Part shown: positions 1 to 7,776 of the stretch, piece after piece
Numbering within the stretch: the stretch's first letter is position 1
Layout: each line of letters starts with the position of its first letter
From: JAIEPX01 sp963725255
GTDB taxonomy: Bacteria; Pseudomonadota; Gammaproteobacteria; JAIEPX01
DNA length: 64,000 nt
Assembly (NCBI GenBank): GCA_963725255.1
Contig: CAVRXV010000007.1
Span: 1-64,000 of the forward strand
Direction of reading: 5' to 3'
Program-made: the position numbers and the translations under genes
The notes under the pieces: model-generated
Seen by the model: only the letters and a program-made list of their open reading frames with translations
Told to the model about the DNA's origin: nothing
The model's database searches: none

Positions 1-20
1 GTGAACTAACTCAAGACGCG
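1..20 (+). repeat. Left copy of 25-bp repeat unit flanking the IS110 element
   Basis: The first 20 bases are identical to 2821-2840 on the far side of the insertion sequence. On the right the unit runs on to ACGCC (2821-2845) and is preceded by another CGACGCC. The original site was therefore probably a tandem array of a 25-bp unit, cut by the insertion. The unit resembles the terminal repeats of the MITE-like elements at 24346-24371 and 34825-34850, which share AACTxAAGACGCGACGCC. Confidence 0.75.
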
Positions 21-245
21 ATAATCATAAGAAGGCTCCCCAAAACTGAGCTTATTTAGATAAACTCAGCTTTTAACCCGTAATTAACAAGGAGCCTTCT
101 ATGAAATTATATTCTGGAATCGACTTACACTCAAATAATAGTGTAGTCACAATGATAGATGAAAAGGGGTCAACTTGAACCTCCCCCAAATTGACACACA
201 CTCTTAAACGGGGGCACTATGGTGCTCCATTATAGGAGTTTAGCT

Positions 246-536
246 ATGAAGAACCCAACCTTAAGTCCTGAGTTTAAACGAGAGGCTGTTCGATTATTAG
301 AGCAAAAGGATACAAACGCTGCTCAGTTAGCGCGTGAGCTAGGGGTAAAGCGTAATCAATTGTATAAATGGCAAAAAGAAATTCAAGCTAATGGTAAGAA
401 GGCCTTTCCTGGCAAGGGGCAACATCACAAACCAATCGATGAAACAAAAGCTTTAAAAGCTAAAATAAGGCAACTTGAGCTGGAGAACGAAATCCTAAAA
501 AAGGCAGCAGTGTACTTCACAGAGAATGCCGAGTGA
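246..536 (+). CDS. IS3-family OrfA (helix-turn-helix transposase subunit)
   Basis: This 96-residue protein binds the terminal repeats of the element and forms the N-terminal part of the OrfAB transposase. The sequence shows a Tnp_IS3-type helix-turn-helix (PEFKREAVRLLEQ, then AQLARELGVKRNQLYKW) and a C-terminal leucine-zipper-like stretch (LKAKIRQLELENEILKKAA). The ATG at 246 is preferred because AGGAG lies seven bases upstream; a start at 219 would add nine residues without a good ribosome site. It overlaps orfB by 4 bp. Confidence 0.85.
   Translation: MKNPTLSPEFKREAVRLLEQKDTNAAQLARELGVKRNQLYKWQKEIQANGKKAFPGKGQHHKPIDETKALKAKIRQLELENEILKKAAVYFTENAE
497..503 (+). promoter_or_regulatory. A6G slippery site for programmed -1 frameshift
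   Basis: AAAAAAG lies near the end of orfA within the leucine-zipper codons. The -1 frame is open from 500 through 533 into orfB without a stop. This is the standard arrangement in IS3 elements for making the OrfAB fusion transposase. Frame compatibility was checked by hand; the efficiency is not known. Confidence 0.65.
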
Positions 537-1393
537 AGTACACATTTATTAAAACCAATCGAGAGATTTATCCCATCACTTTGCTTTGCAAAGTGATGAT
601 GGTATCACGTCGAGGATTTTATAATTGGTTGACTTGTCCGAACTCAGCCAGGACAAAAGAAAATCAGCAACTCATTGAGAGAATACACCAAATTTTTAAT
701 CAGAATAGGCAGGTATATGGTGCTCCAAGAATTCATAAAACATTGTTAGAGCTGGGATATAAATGCAGTTTGAATCGAGTGGCACGATTGATGCACATTG
801 CAAAAATTGTCCCTAAAACGATCAAGAAATTTAGGATCACAACAGATTCAAGGAAGAGCTTAAATCCAGCAAAAAACCTATTAGATCGTGAATTTTCACC
901 TGGTATGATGAATCAAGTCTGGGCCTGTGATGTCACCTACATACCTACTCGAGAGGGTTGGTTGTTTTTGGCTGTGGTTTTAGATTTATTTTCACGAAAA
1001 GTTGTCGGGTGGTCAATGGGTGAGCGTTTAGAAAGCAAATTAGCTCAACAAGCTTTGAGGAACGCAGTTTGTCAAAGACAAATAGCTCAAGGGATGTTAA
1101 TCCATTCGGATAGAGGGAAGGAGTATTATGCAAAAAATTATCAAGCGTTATTGAGATCCTATGGTATGGTATGCAGTATGAGTCGCAAAGGTGAATGTTA
1201 TGATAATGCTGTGGTGGAGAGCTTTTTTCACAGTCTCAAAGTTGAGCTTGTTCATCATAATGATTACCATAAGCGAAGTGAGGCAAGAAGCTCTTTGTTT
1301 GAATACATTGAGCTATTTTATAATCGGCAACGAAAGCATTCTTATTTGAACTATCTATCTCCGATAGAGTTTGAGGAGCGCTGTGTTGCTTAA
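533..1393 (+). CDS. IS3-family OrfB (DDE integrase-type transposase)
   Basis: This 286-residue catalytic part of the IS3 transposase has an rve-type integrase core. The DDE residues are visible in ACDVTYI (first Asp), HSDRGKEY (second Asp) and NAVVESFF (Glu). An N-terminal HTH_21-like region (QVYGAPRIHKTLLELGY) precedes it. It can be read from the GTG at 533 overlapping the orfA stop, but is most likely expressed as an OrfAB fusion through the A6G site at 497-503. The reading frame is full length and undamaged. Confidence 0.9.
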   Translation: MKYTFIKTNREIYPITLLCKVMMVSRRGFYNWLTCPNSARTKENQQLIERIHQIFNQNRQVYGAPRIHKTLLELGYKCSLNRVARLMHIAKIVPKTIKKFRITTDSRKSLNPAKNLLDREFSPGMMNQVWACDVTYIPTREGWLFLAVVLDLFSRKVVGWSMGERLESKLAQQALRNAVCQRQIAQGMLIHSDRGKEYYAKNYQALLRSYGMVCSMSRKGECYDNAVVESFFHSLKVELVHHNDYHKRSEARSSLFEYIELFYNRQRKHSYLNYLSPIEFEERCVA

Positions 1394-2369
1394 CTTGAGT
1401 GTGTGTTTTATTGGGGTAAGATCAACTGTGTACGAAAAGCGCCACAGCAATGATATTGAGGTGATTAGACGAGCGTTATTACCGCATCAAGAGGTATTGC
1501 AAGGCATTGTGGTTGAATCAACCTATAACTGGTATTGGTTAGTGGATGGATTACAAGCTGCGGGGTTCAGAGTGCATTTGGCTAATACAACCGCTATTCA
1601 ACAATATTCTGGTAAAAAATACACGGATGATAAATCAGATGCTCGATGGTTGGCCGAGCTTTTGCGATTAAATATTTTGCCTACAGGATATATTTGTCCG
1701 AAAGAAGAAAGAGCAATCCGTGATCTTGCGCGTAAACGATTGCAAATAGTATCGCAACGAACGCGTAATATTTTATGTTTGCAATCGATTATCACACGCC
1801 TAACTTCTAAAACAATCACTAGTTCGGTCATTAAAAAAATGAACGAAAATGATTTGCAAAAACTGTTACCTAATCAGCATCATTTTTTAGCAGCACGAAG
1901 CAATTTACGTTTAATCCAACAGCTGAATAGAGAAGAATCTGAGATCGAAAAAGTGCTGTTAGAAGAGATTAAATTAACAGACGCCTATGAAAGATTGTTG
2001 GAAGTTCCTGGGATCGGTAAAAAATTGGCCATCACAATAATGTTAGAGACGGGTGATATTAATCGATTTGCCAGTTCAGGAAATTATGCATCCTATTGTC
2101 GATGTGTTGGCAGCAAACGAGAAAGCAACGGAAAAAAGAAAAGTGAAAATAATCGAAAAAATGGTAATCATTATTTATGTTGGTCATTTGTGGAAGCGGC
2201 TAATTTTGCAATACGTTATTATCCTGAAGTGAAAAAGTTTTATCAGAGAAAATGTGCGAAAAGAGGCGCAACAGTAGCAATTAAAGCAGTGGCTCACAAA
2301 TTATCGCGAGCCTGTTATCATGTTTTAAAATCAGGAGAGGATTTTGAGATGAATAAATTATTTATGTAA

Positions 2370-2796
2370 AGAGTTTGGTTGAGGTAATTAATTCGGACGG
2401 TGTCTGGTTAAAAACCATAAGATGCGATTGAAGGTTATCTCAACCGATCTACCTCGAGCTCATGAAAAGTTATATACTGAGACGCCCATGCCGTAAGCCA
2501 ATAGGAGTCTGGATCCTTCGGGAAGCCATAGATGTGTGTTATTACACGTGGACGCGGCATGGGACTGACGATTTTCTGGGGCCACAGGCCTGGGATGTTG
2601 CAGATTCGCTGAAAAAGCCAATGCAAAGATCTAGATCCAGATGGGTGACTGGTGCGTATCAGTAAAGGATATGACACTGCAAATGAGAATGTCAGGTGCG
2701 TTTTAAGAATAGCCGAAGGTGAGCAAGAGAATGGTGCATTCTGAAACACACCCTGAAATAAAGATTTTTTAGGGCAGGGATTATTTTTTTATTGAC
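2370..2796 (+). ncRNA. Structured non-coding 3' region of the IS110 element, candidate guide RNA
   Basis: There is no convincing protein in these 427 bases between the transposase stop and the right-end repeat. Paired segments are visible, for example CCCATGCCG at 2485-2493 with CGGCATGGG at 2555-2563, and GTGT/ACAC around TATT near 2536-2547. IS110-family transposases are guided by a bridge (seek) RNA encoded in the element's non-coding end, on the 3' side in the IS1111 subgroup. That this region encodes such an RNA follows from the family and the layout; promoter, ends and guide loops were not resolved. Confidence 0.4.
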
Positions 2797-2820
2797 GGGA
2801 GCCTTCTAATGGGCGACGCC

Positions 2821-2845
2821 GTGAACTAACTCAAGACGCGACGCC
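2821..2845 (+). repeat. Right copy of the IS110 target repeat
   Basis: GTGAACTAACTCAAGACGCG plus ACGCC. The first 20 bases repeat positions 1-20 and the 3' part matches the arms of the MITE-like family at 21624, 24346 and 34719/34825. It ends 5 bases before the uvrC stop codon, so the element sits immediately downstream of uvrC. Confidence 0.75.
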
Positions 2846-2850
2846 GCTAA

Positions 2851-4671
2851 CTACCGCAATGCATCATGAATAAGCTGAGCAAGTTGCAGGCTGATGCCCG
2901 GAACTTTAGCGATGGCTTCCACGCCAGCTCGCCGGACTTCTTGCAGACCACCAAAATGCTGAAGTAATGCGCGACGACGTTTTGCACCAATGCCTGGAAT
3001 ATCTTCAAGAGAAGAATGCTGCTGTGCTTTATTGCGTTGGCCACGATGCGCCGTAATGGCAAAACGGTGCGCTTCATCACGAATTTGTTGCAGTAAATGC
3101 ATTGCGAGAGAATCTGCAGCAAGACGTAACTCTTGATCGCGCCCAGACACTATCAATACTTCCATTCCAGGTTTTCGCGAACGGCCTTTAGCAATGGCAA
3201 TTAATAAAACGCCACTCACTTGTAATTCTTCCATAACTCGTTCAGCAACATGTAACTGCCCTTTTCCACCGTCGATTAAAATAATATCGGCACATTTTTC
3301 ATTGGCCTTTTTCAATTTTGTATAACGTCTTTTTAGTGCTTGTTCTAATGCTGCATAATCATCACCCGGAGTAACATCATGAATATTAAAACGACGATAA
3401 TCTGATTTTTTTGCACCTTCACGATTAAAAACAACACACGATGCTACAGTGGCTTCACCTTGCGTATGACTCACATCATAACATTCAATTTCTTCGGGCA
3501 TTTCTGAAAGATGTAATGCCTGCTGCAAAGCTTCCATTCGTCTAAACGAGCTCATTTTATTCGCTAAATGATGTGTTAAAGCATATTGCGCATTCGTATT
3601 AGCCATATCTAACCAACGAGCTTGTAACCCTCGCACTTTTGTCACAATTTTAATATCAGACTCTAATTGCTCGGATAATGCAGAGGCCAACCATTCTTGA
3701 TCTTCAAACGATATTCCGAGCACAATTCTTTTTGGCATTGTTTCACTGCGCACCATATTCAAATAATACTGACTCATAAAACTGCTTAGACTTTCTTCAA
3801 GCGTCACACCTTTAGGCGCATGCGGAAAATACGCTTTTCCACCGAGTAATCGCCCAGCTCGAATAGTCATCACATGAATGCACACAACGCCCATTTCCAA
3901 AACTGCACCCAGTACATCAATATCGCCTTTATCACCAACAACATATTGTTTTTCTTGTAGACGGCGTAATGTTCCGACTTGATCCCGAAATTTTGCTGCG
4001 TTTTCATATTCATGAGACTTCGATGCCTGATGCATTTTTTCAATTAATTCATTGATTATTTGATCTCTTTTTCCGCCTAAAAATAATTGTACGTGTCGAA
4101 CTTGTTCATGATAATCTTCAGGGGTTACATAATCGACACAAGGTGCAGTACAACGTTTAATTTGATATTGCAAACAAGGGCGGGATCTATTTTGAAAAAA
4201 AGAATCTGAACATTGTCGTAATTTAAATAGTTTTTGTAGCAAAGACAACGTTTCACGCACAGATCCACTATGCGGATACGGTCCGTAATATTTTCCTTTT
4301 GCTTTTTTTGCACCCCGATGAAAATCGAGTCGAGGAAATTCTGAATCGACTGATAAAAATAAATACGGATAGGATTTATCATCGCGTAAAAGAACATTAT
4401 AGCGAGGCAAATATTTTTTAATTAAATTACTTTCTAGCAGTAATGCTTCGTTTTCAGTTCGAGTTAACGTGACTTCAATATTGGTAATAGCTGCAACAAG
4501 TGATTGAGTTTTAGGATCTTGGAGTGTACGAGAAAAATAACTTGAAACACGTTTTTTGAGATTTCTAGCTTTACCAACGTAAATTACATCGCCGGCCTTA
4601 TCATACATTTGATAAACACCAGGAGCCGAAGCAAGATTTTTAAGTAATGTTCTCGAATCAAACTCACCCAT
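2851..4671 (-). CDS. uvrC: UvrABC excinuclease subunit C
   Basis: UvrC makes both incisions beside bulky DNA lesions after UvrA and UvrB recognise them. The 606 residues match the family length (E. coli about 610). In order they show the GIY-YIG nuclease domain (GVYQMYDKAGDVIYVGKARN, residues about 18-45), a four-cysteine segment near 155-180 (CSDSFF..., CLQYQIKRCTAPC) fitting the iron-sulfur cluster known in UvrC, a UVR motif near 205-240, the RNase H-like endonuclease core (ECYDVSHTQGE, IILIDGGKGQL) and C-terminal HhH repeats (DIPGIGAKRRRALL). It follows uvrY with a 75-bp gap, the conserved gammaproteobacterial order, probably co-transcribed. An IS110-family element lies directly after the stop. 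Confidence 0.97.
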   Translation of the reverse strand: MGEFDSRTLLKNLASAPGVYQMYDKAGDVIYVGKARNLKKRVSSYFSRTLQDPKTQSLVAAITNIEVTLTRTENEALLLESNLIKKYLPRYNVLLRDDKSYPYLFLSVDSEFPRLDFHRGAKKAKGKYYGPYPHSGSVRETLSLLQKLFKLRQCSDSFFQNRSRPCLQYQIKRCTAPCVDYVTPEDYHEQVRHVQLFLGGKRDQIINELIEKMHQASKSHEYENAAKFRDQVGTLRRLQEKQYVVGDKGDIDVLGAVLEMGVVCIHVMTIRAGRLLGGKAYFPHAPKGVTLEESLSSFMSQYYLNMVRSETMPKRIVLGISFEDQEWLASALSEQLESDIKIVTKVRGLQARWLDMANTNAQYALTHHLANKMSSFRRMEALQQALHLSEMPEEIECYDVSHTQGEATVASCVVFNREGAKKSDYRRFNIHDVTPGDDYAALEQALKRRYTKLKKANEKCADIILIDGGKGQLHVAERVMEELQVSGVLLIAIAKGRSRKPGMEVLIVSGRDQELRLAADSLAMHLLQQIRDEAHRFAITAHRGQRNKAQQHSSLEDIPGIGAKRRRALLQHFGGLQEVRRAGVEAIAKVPGISLQLAQLIHDALR

Positions 4672-4746
4672 AAACCCTAACTACCCAGCCAGTAGAGAAA
4701 AACGTTTTACCACTTCAGAATTGAGAACTGATGCATCTACCTGGAT

Positions 4747-5412
4747 TTAACTTTCGCCGTCTGTCGTTTTCACGTCTTGGGAATCCATCAATCCATGTCG
4801 AATAGCTAAAAGTGTTAACTCAACATCATTTTTCACTTTCAGTTTATCGAATAATCGATATCGATAACTATTCACAGTCTTTGGACTTAAGCATAATTTC
4901 TCTGAAATTTCTGCAGGACGCAGGCCATTAACGATCATCAACATCACTTGTAATTCTCGCTCTGACAGCGATTCAATAGGAGAATCATCGGCATCTGTCA
5001 GATGCTTGAATGCTAATTGTTGTGCAATCGCAGGACTAATATAGCGTTGACCAGAGTGGACAGCACGAATTGCTTGGATAAGCTCTTCTTTTTTGGCCCC
5101 TTTGGTTAAATATCCGGACGCACCCGCCTGTAGCAAACGAGCTGGAAAAATATCGTCATCACACACTGTCACAACGAGAACTTTGATATCAGGATCAATT
5201 CGAAGTAGTTTTCGTGTCGCTTCTAGACCGCCAATTCCAGGCATTTTTAAATCCATTAAAACAACATCTGGGCGGACTTCTCTTGCGATTTTTACTGCGT
5301 CTTCGCCATTTAGGGCCTCACCAACAACCTTAATTCCTTCCACCCCACTCAGCATACTTTGTATGCCATGACGAACCAAGTTATGGTCGTCAACAATCAG
5401 TGTTCTTATCAA
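4747..5412 (-). CDS. uvrY: GacA/UvrY/LetA-type response regulator
   Basis: This 221-residue NarL/FixJ-family regulator is the output partner of a BarA/GacS/LetS hybrid kinase. In related bacteria it switches on small RNAs that titrate CsrA and so controls virulence and growth-phase traits. The receiver domain has the acidic pair in IVDDH, the phospho-acceptor Asp54 (VVLMDLKMPG), the conserved TV pair near 83 and Lys near 104. The C-terminal LuxR helix-turn-helix starts at LSERELQVMLMI (about residue 149). Its position just upstream of uvrC supports the UvrY/GacA assignment over other NarL-type regulators. No kinase gene is in the window. Confidence 0.93.
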   Translation of the reverse strand: MIRTLIVDDHNLVRHGIQSMLSGVEGIKVVGEALNGEDAVKIAREVRPDVVLMDLKMPGIGGLEATRKLLRIDPDIKVLVVTVCDDDIFPARLLQAGASGYLTKGAKKEELIQAIRAVHSGQRYISPAIAQQLAFKHLTDADDSPIESLSERELQVMLMIVNGLRPAEISEKLCLSPKTVNSYRYRLFDKLKVKNDVELTLLAIRHGLMDSQDVKTTDGES

Positions 5413-5493
5413 GTAATTTCTCCGAGACGTAAGTACAACAACAATCTTTCTAAAATGAATCCTCTATAAGGATTCTTACAGCAGAAAAAGGAT

Positions 5494-5612
5494 CAAAATT
5501 GTTCCTACAATTTTGCCGAACCCCTCTTTAGCGGGTTCGAACCCCGCCTCTCCCATTTTGTAAAGTCTCAACATAGGTTGAGACCTTACAAAATGGCGGA
5601 GAGGCAGGGATT
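5494..5612. repeat. First copy of a 119-bp palindromic repeat built on tRNA-end sequence
   Basis: The unit is nearly identical to 5660-5778 (period 166 bp). It holds a small hairpin (CAAAATTGT/ACAATTTTG), a plus-strand T-arm-like sequence (GCGGGTTCGAACCCCGC followed by CTCTCC), then a long inverted repeat ATTTTGTAAAGTCTCAAC / GTTGAGACCTTACAAAAT, and ends in GGCGGAGAGGCAGGGATT. That last stretch equals the 3' end of the tRNA-Ser gene, read on its minus strand. This copy lacks the rest of the tRNA. Confidence 0.8.
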
Positions 5613-5659
5613 ATTCAGATCATCCCTGATCTTCACCCTTCGGGCTCGCTTCGCTCTTG

Positions 5660-5778
5660 CAAAATTGTTCCTACAATTTTGCCGAACCCCTCTTTAGCGG
5701 GTTCGAACCCCGCCTCTCCCATTTTGTAAGATCTCAACATAAGTTGAGACCTTACAAAATGGCGGAGAGGCAGGGATT
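5660..5778. repeat. Second copy of the 119-bp repeat, running into tRNA-Ser
   Basis: This is the same unit as 5494-5612 with a few substitutions (AAGATCTC for AAAGTCTC, AAGTT for AGGTT). Here the terminal GGCGGAGAGGCAGGGATT is part of the functional tRNA-Ser gene, so this copy lies across the tRNA 3' end and its trailer. The 39-bp hairpin directly after the tRNA may also act as a processing or termination structure. Confidence 0.8.
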
Positions 5779-5850
5779 CGAACCCTGGGAGGGGGGATAC
5801 CCCTCAACGGTTTTCAAGACCGCCGCTTTCAACCGCTCAGCCACCTCTCC
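5760..5850 (-). tRNA. tRNA-Ser, anticodon UGA
   Basis: The reverse complement folds as a serine tRNA. The acceptor stem is GGAGAGG/CCTCTCC with discriminator G and an encoded CCA. The D-arm region is TGGCTGAGCGGTTGAAAGC, the anticodon loop is CTTGAAA (UGA) with stem CGGT/ACCG, a long class II variable arm follows (GAGGGG...CCCCTC), and the T arm is CAGGGTTCGAATCCCTG. The length is 91 bases including CCA. The tRNA stands alone, and its 3' end is duplicated with adjoining sequence at 5593-5612. Confidence 0.95.
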
Positions 5851-5974
5851 CGTTAACCACATTATACTCAGGCAAATTCATCAAGGCAATCTATCATACA
5901 TCATATCCATGACTCAATTTCTTTTTTACATTTTCTTATGCTACAATGCCTTTTCCAATCTTAAGGAGACGACA

Positions 5975-6646
5975 ATGAACCCGCAATTTCAACCAATGGC
6001 AATGATTCAAGCTTCAGACCTGTCTATCGGCCGCGTCTTGAAAAATACCTATATCTTATTAGGTATGACAATGCTATTCAGTGCAATTACTGCCTATTTT
6101 TCAATGAGCGTCAATGCACAGCCTAACTTTATATTAACACTGGCTGGCATGTTCGGTTTACTTTTTCTAACAACTCGTTTGCAAAACTCTGTATGGGGAA
6201 TTGTTAGCTGCTTCGCTTTCACAGGATTTATGGGTTACACATTAGGGCCCATTCTTAATATGACCATGCACGGATACTCTAATGGTGCGCAATTAATAAT
6301 GACCTCATTAGGCGCGACGGGTCTTATTTTTCTCGCATTATCTGCGTACGTTATTACAACTCGTCGTGATTTCACTTTTATGGGTGGATTTTTATTTATT
6401 GCAGTAACTGCTGCATTTTTAGCAGGAATCGCAAATATATTTTTCCATCTTCCCGTGCTCCAACTTGCAGTTGCCGGTGCATTTGCTGTAATTTCATCAG
6501 GATATATATTATTTACGACAAGCTTGATCATTCAAGGTGGTGAACGAAATTACATAATGGCTACTGTGTCATTATTTGTTTCTCTCTTTAATTTGTTCAT
6601 TAGTTTATTGCAGATTCTCAGTTTCTTTGCTGGAAGAAGGGATTAA
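5975..6646 (+). CDS. Bax inhibitor-1/YccA family inner-membrane protein
   Basis: This 223-residue integral membrane protein has about seven hydrophobic segments (for example TYILLGMTMLFSAITAYF and FILTLAGMFGLLFL). The GYTLGPILNM and RRDFTFMGGFL stretches are typical of the UPF0005/BI-1 family. E. coli YccA modulates the FtsH protease at the inner membrane; the same role here is an inference. The ATG at 5975 is chosen because AAGGAG lies seven bases upstream and the protein then starts at the family's usual N-terminus. An upstream extension to 5657 would run through the tRNA gene and its repeat. Confidence 0.88.
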   Translation: MNPQFQPMAMIQASDLSIGRVLKNTYILLGMTMLFSAITAYFSMSVNAQPNFILTLAGMFGLLFLTTRLQNSVWGIVSCFAFTGFMGYTLGPILNMTMHGYSNGAQLIMTSLGATGLIFLALSAYVITTRRDFTFMGGFLFIAVTAAFLAGIANIFFHLPVLQLAVAGAFAVISSGYILFTTSLIIQGGERNYIMATVSLFVSLFNLFISLLQILSFFAGRRD

Positions 6647-6688
6647 TTTCCAGCACTTAATTTTATAGTATTGGAAGGAATAGACGAT

Positions 6689-7630
6689 ATGCGCAAGTGT
6701 ACTTCAAAGGTAGTAACGTTAGTATTGTTTAGTTTGTTGTGGGCTACAGGAAGTTTGGCCACAACATATCCGTTGCCACCTCAGGGATCAGATATTATTG
6801 GGCAGGTAATTACTGTTGAAGCCCAATCAGGTGATACGCTCCTCAAAATAGCAAACGACTATAACATTGGTTGGCACGAGATTATGGAAGCCAATCCTGA
6901 TGTTAATCCTCAACATCTCCATTGGGGGCAACGCATCATCATTCCTACTGCTTATGTTCTTCCACCTTTTCGCGATGGCATTGTGATCAATTTAGCAGAA
7001 TTGCGTCTCTATTATTTTAGTCCCGATAAAAAATATGTTTACACTTATCCTGTCGGTTTAGGTCGTCGTGAGTGGCGAACACCGGTTGTGGATAGTGTCG
7101 TGGTAAATAAAAAACGAGATCCCACTTGGTATGTTCCGAACACTATTCGCGATTTTGTATTCGAACAAACAGGTAAAGAACTCCCTGAATTTATGGGCCC
7201 AGGCCCAGACAATCCATTGGGTCAATATGCAATTTATATGCAAAAAGCGGGCTATTTGATTCATGGCACCAATCAACCTTGGAGTGTTGGTAAACTCGTT
7301 AGCTCTGGTTGTATTAGACTGATGCCTCCTGATATTGAAGAACTCTTTAACAACGTCAATATTGGTCAAAAAGTTCGGATTATTCACCATCCCTATAAAA
7401 TAGGTTGGAATAATGGGAAGCTCTACCTTGAAGCTCACGTCCCAGTCAATATTTCGGACCCCATTAGCCATCTTAATATTATTTCAGCCGACGATGCCAT
7501 CCGCGATGCGGTCAAAGGTCATGATGTCAAGATAAATTGGGACCGTGTAGAACAAACTATTCAGCATCAACTCGGAGTTCCGGTTGCTATTAGTGAAAAA
7601 TCCCACACCGACGTGGCTACTAATAATTAG
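6689..7630 (+). CDS. LysM/YkuD-domain L,D-transpeptidase (ErfK/YbiS type)
   Basis: The 313-residue periplasmic enzyme is predicted to form 3-3 peptidoglycan cross-links or attach lipoprotein to the wall. It has a signal peptide (MRKCTSKVVTLVLFSLLWATGSLA), a LysM domain (SGDTLLKIANDYNIGWHEI...WGQRIIIP, about residues 48-90) and a YkuD catalytic domain with HGTNQPWSVG and the active-site motif VSSGCIRL, which carries the nucleophilic Cys. The ATG at 6689 with GGAAGGAA upstream gives a clean signal peptide; a TTG at 6671 is in frame but less likely. A second, different L,D-transpeptidase follows at 7777. Confidence 0.9.
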   Translation: MRKCTSKVVTLVLFSLLWATGSLATTYPLPPQGSDIIGQVITVEAQSGDTLLKIANDYNIGWHEIMEANPDVNPQHLHWGQRIIIPTAYVLPPFRDGIVINLAELRLYYFSPDKKYVYTYPVGLGRREWRTPVVDSVVVNKKRDPTWYVPNTIRDFVFEQTGKELPEFMGPGPDNPLGQYAIYMQKAGYLIHGTNQPWSVGKLVSSGCIRLMPPDIEELFNNVNIGQKVRIIHHPYKIGWNNGKLYLEAHVPVNISDPISHLNIISADDAIRDAVKGHDVKINWDRVEQTIQHQLGVPVAISEKSHTDVATNN

Positions 7631-7700
7631 TAAATTTTTTTAGCCCTCCAGTGATTGCTGCATTACGGTGGATATCAATGGCTTATCATGGCTTAAAGGG

Positions 7701-7728
7701 TTGCAATCCTCGCCAGATCTGGTAGAAT
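7701..7728 (+). promoter_or_regulatory. Candidate sigma70 promoter for the 7777 gene
   Basis: TTGCAA at 7701-7706 and TAGAAT at 7723-7728 with a 16-bp spacer, about 50 bases upstream of the ATG at 7777. The match to consensus is good, but it was found by eye only. Confidence 0.45.
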
Positions 7729-7776
7729 GGTCGAGTCTCAAATAAATAAACTAAACTCTATTGAAGGTAAAATCCT

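Larger units (their letters stand above)
176..1424 (+). mobile_element. Complete IS3-family insertion sequence nested in the IS110 transposase
   Basis: The 1249-bp element has imperfect terminal inverted repeats of about 28 bp. The left end starts TGAACCTCCCCCAAATTGAC and the right end, read inward on the minus strand, starts TGATCTTACCCCAATAAAAC; both continue into ACACACTC. It is flanked by a 3-bp direct duplication, ACT at 173-175 and 1425-1427, the size expected for many IS3-family elements. It encodes overlapping orfA and orfB with a frameshift signal, so it appears intact and potentially active. Confidence 0.9.
101..2369 (+). pseudogene. IS110-family transposase, split by the IS3 insertion
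   Basis: Codons 1-25 lie at 101-175 (ATG at 101, AAGGAG at 89-94). The rest lies at 1428-2369. Joining 175 to 1428 restores one open frame of 338 residues. The N-terminus has the GIDLHS motif of the RuvC-like DEDD domain, followed by DDKSDARWLAELL, and the C-terminal half has PGIGKKLA and GSKRESNGKKK of the Tnp_IS116/IS110/IS902 domain with its catalytic serine region. The 3' portion could be translated only from a start inside the IS3 end, without the first catalytic Asp, so it is presumably inactive here. Apart from the insertion it shows no decay, which points to a recent event. Confidence 0.88.
21..2807 (+). mobile_element. IS110-family (IS1111-like) insertion sequence, interrupted by an IS3-family element
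   Basis: The element carries a DEDD/Tnp_IS116-type transposase, a short upstream end and a 427-base downstream non-coding region. Subterminal inverted repeats are visible: AGAAGGCTCCC at 30-40 and GGGAGCCTTCT at 2797-2807. The left copy also pairs with GGAGCCTTCT at 91-100, just before the start codon. Removing the nested IS3 element and one 3-bp target duplicate leaves about 1.54 kb, a normal size for this family. Subterminal repeats, a long 3' non-coding region and insertion into a repeated palindromic target are IS1111-subgroup habits. The exact outer edges (about 21 and 2807-2815) are uncertain because this family makes little or no target duplication. Confidence 0.8.

Noticed and set aside
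2435..2749. A 104-residue open frame on the minus strand inside the IS110 3' region, and a 67-residue one on the plus strand
   Set aside because: Neither resembles a protein family, and both lie in a region with paired RNA-like segments; the open frames look accidental.
5494..5778. Repeated units near tRNA-Ser as a CRISPR array
   Set aside because: There are only two long units of 119 bp with internal palindromes, no short regular repeats, no unique spacers and no cas genes.
5657..5974. N-terminal extension of the YccA-like protein
   Set aside because: The extension would translate the tRNA-Ser gene and its repeat in the opposite sense; the ATG at 5975 has a good ribosome site and gives the family N-terminus.
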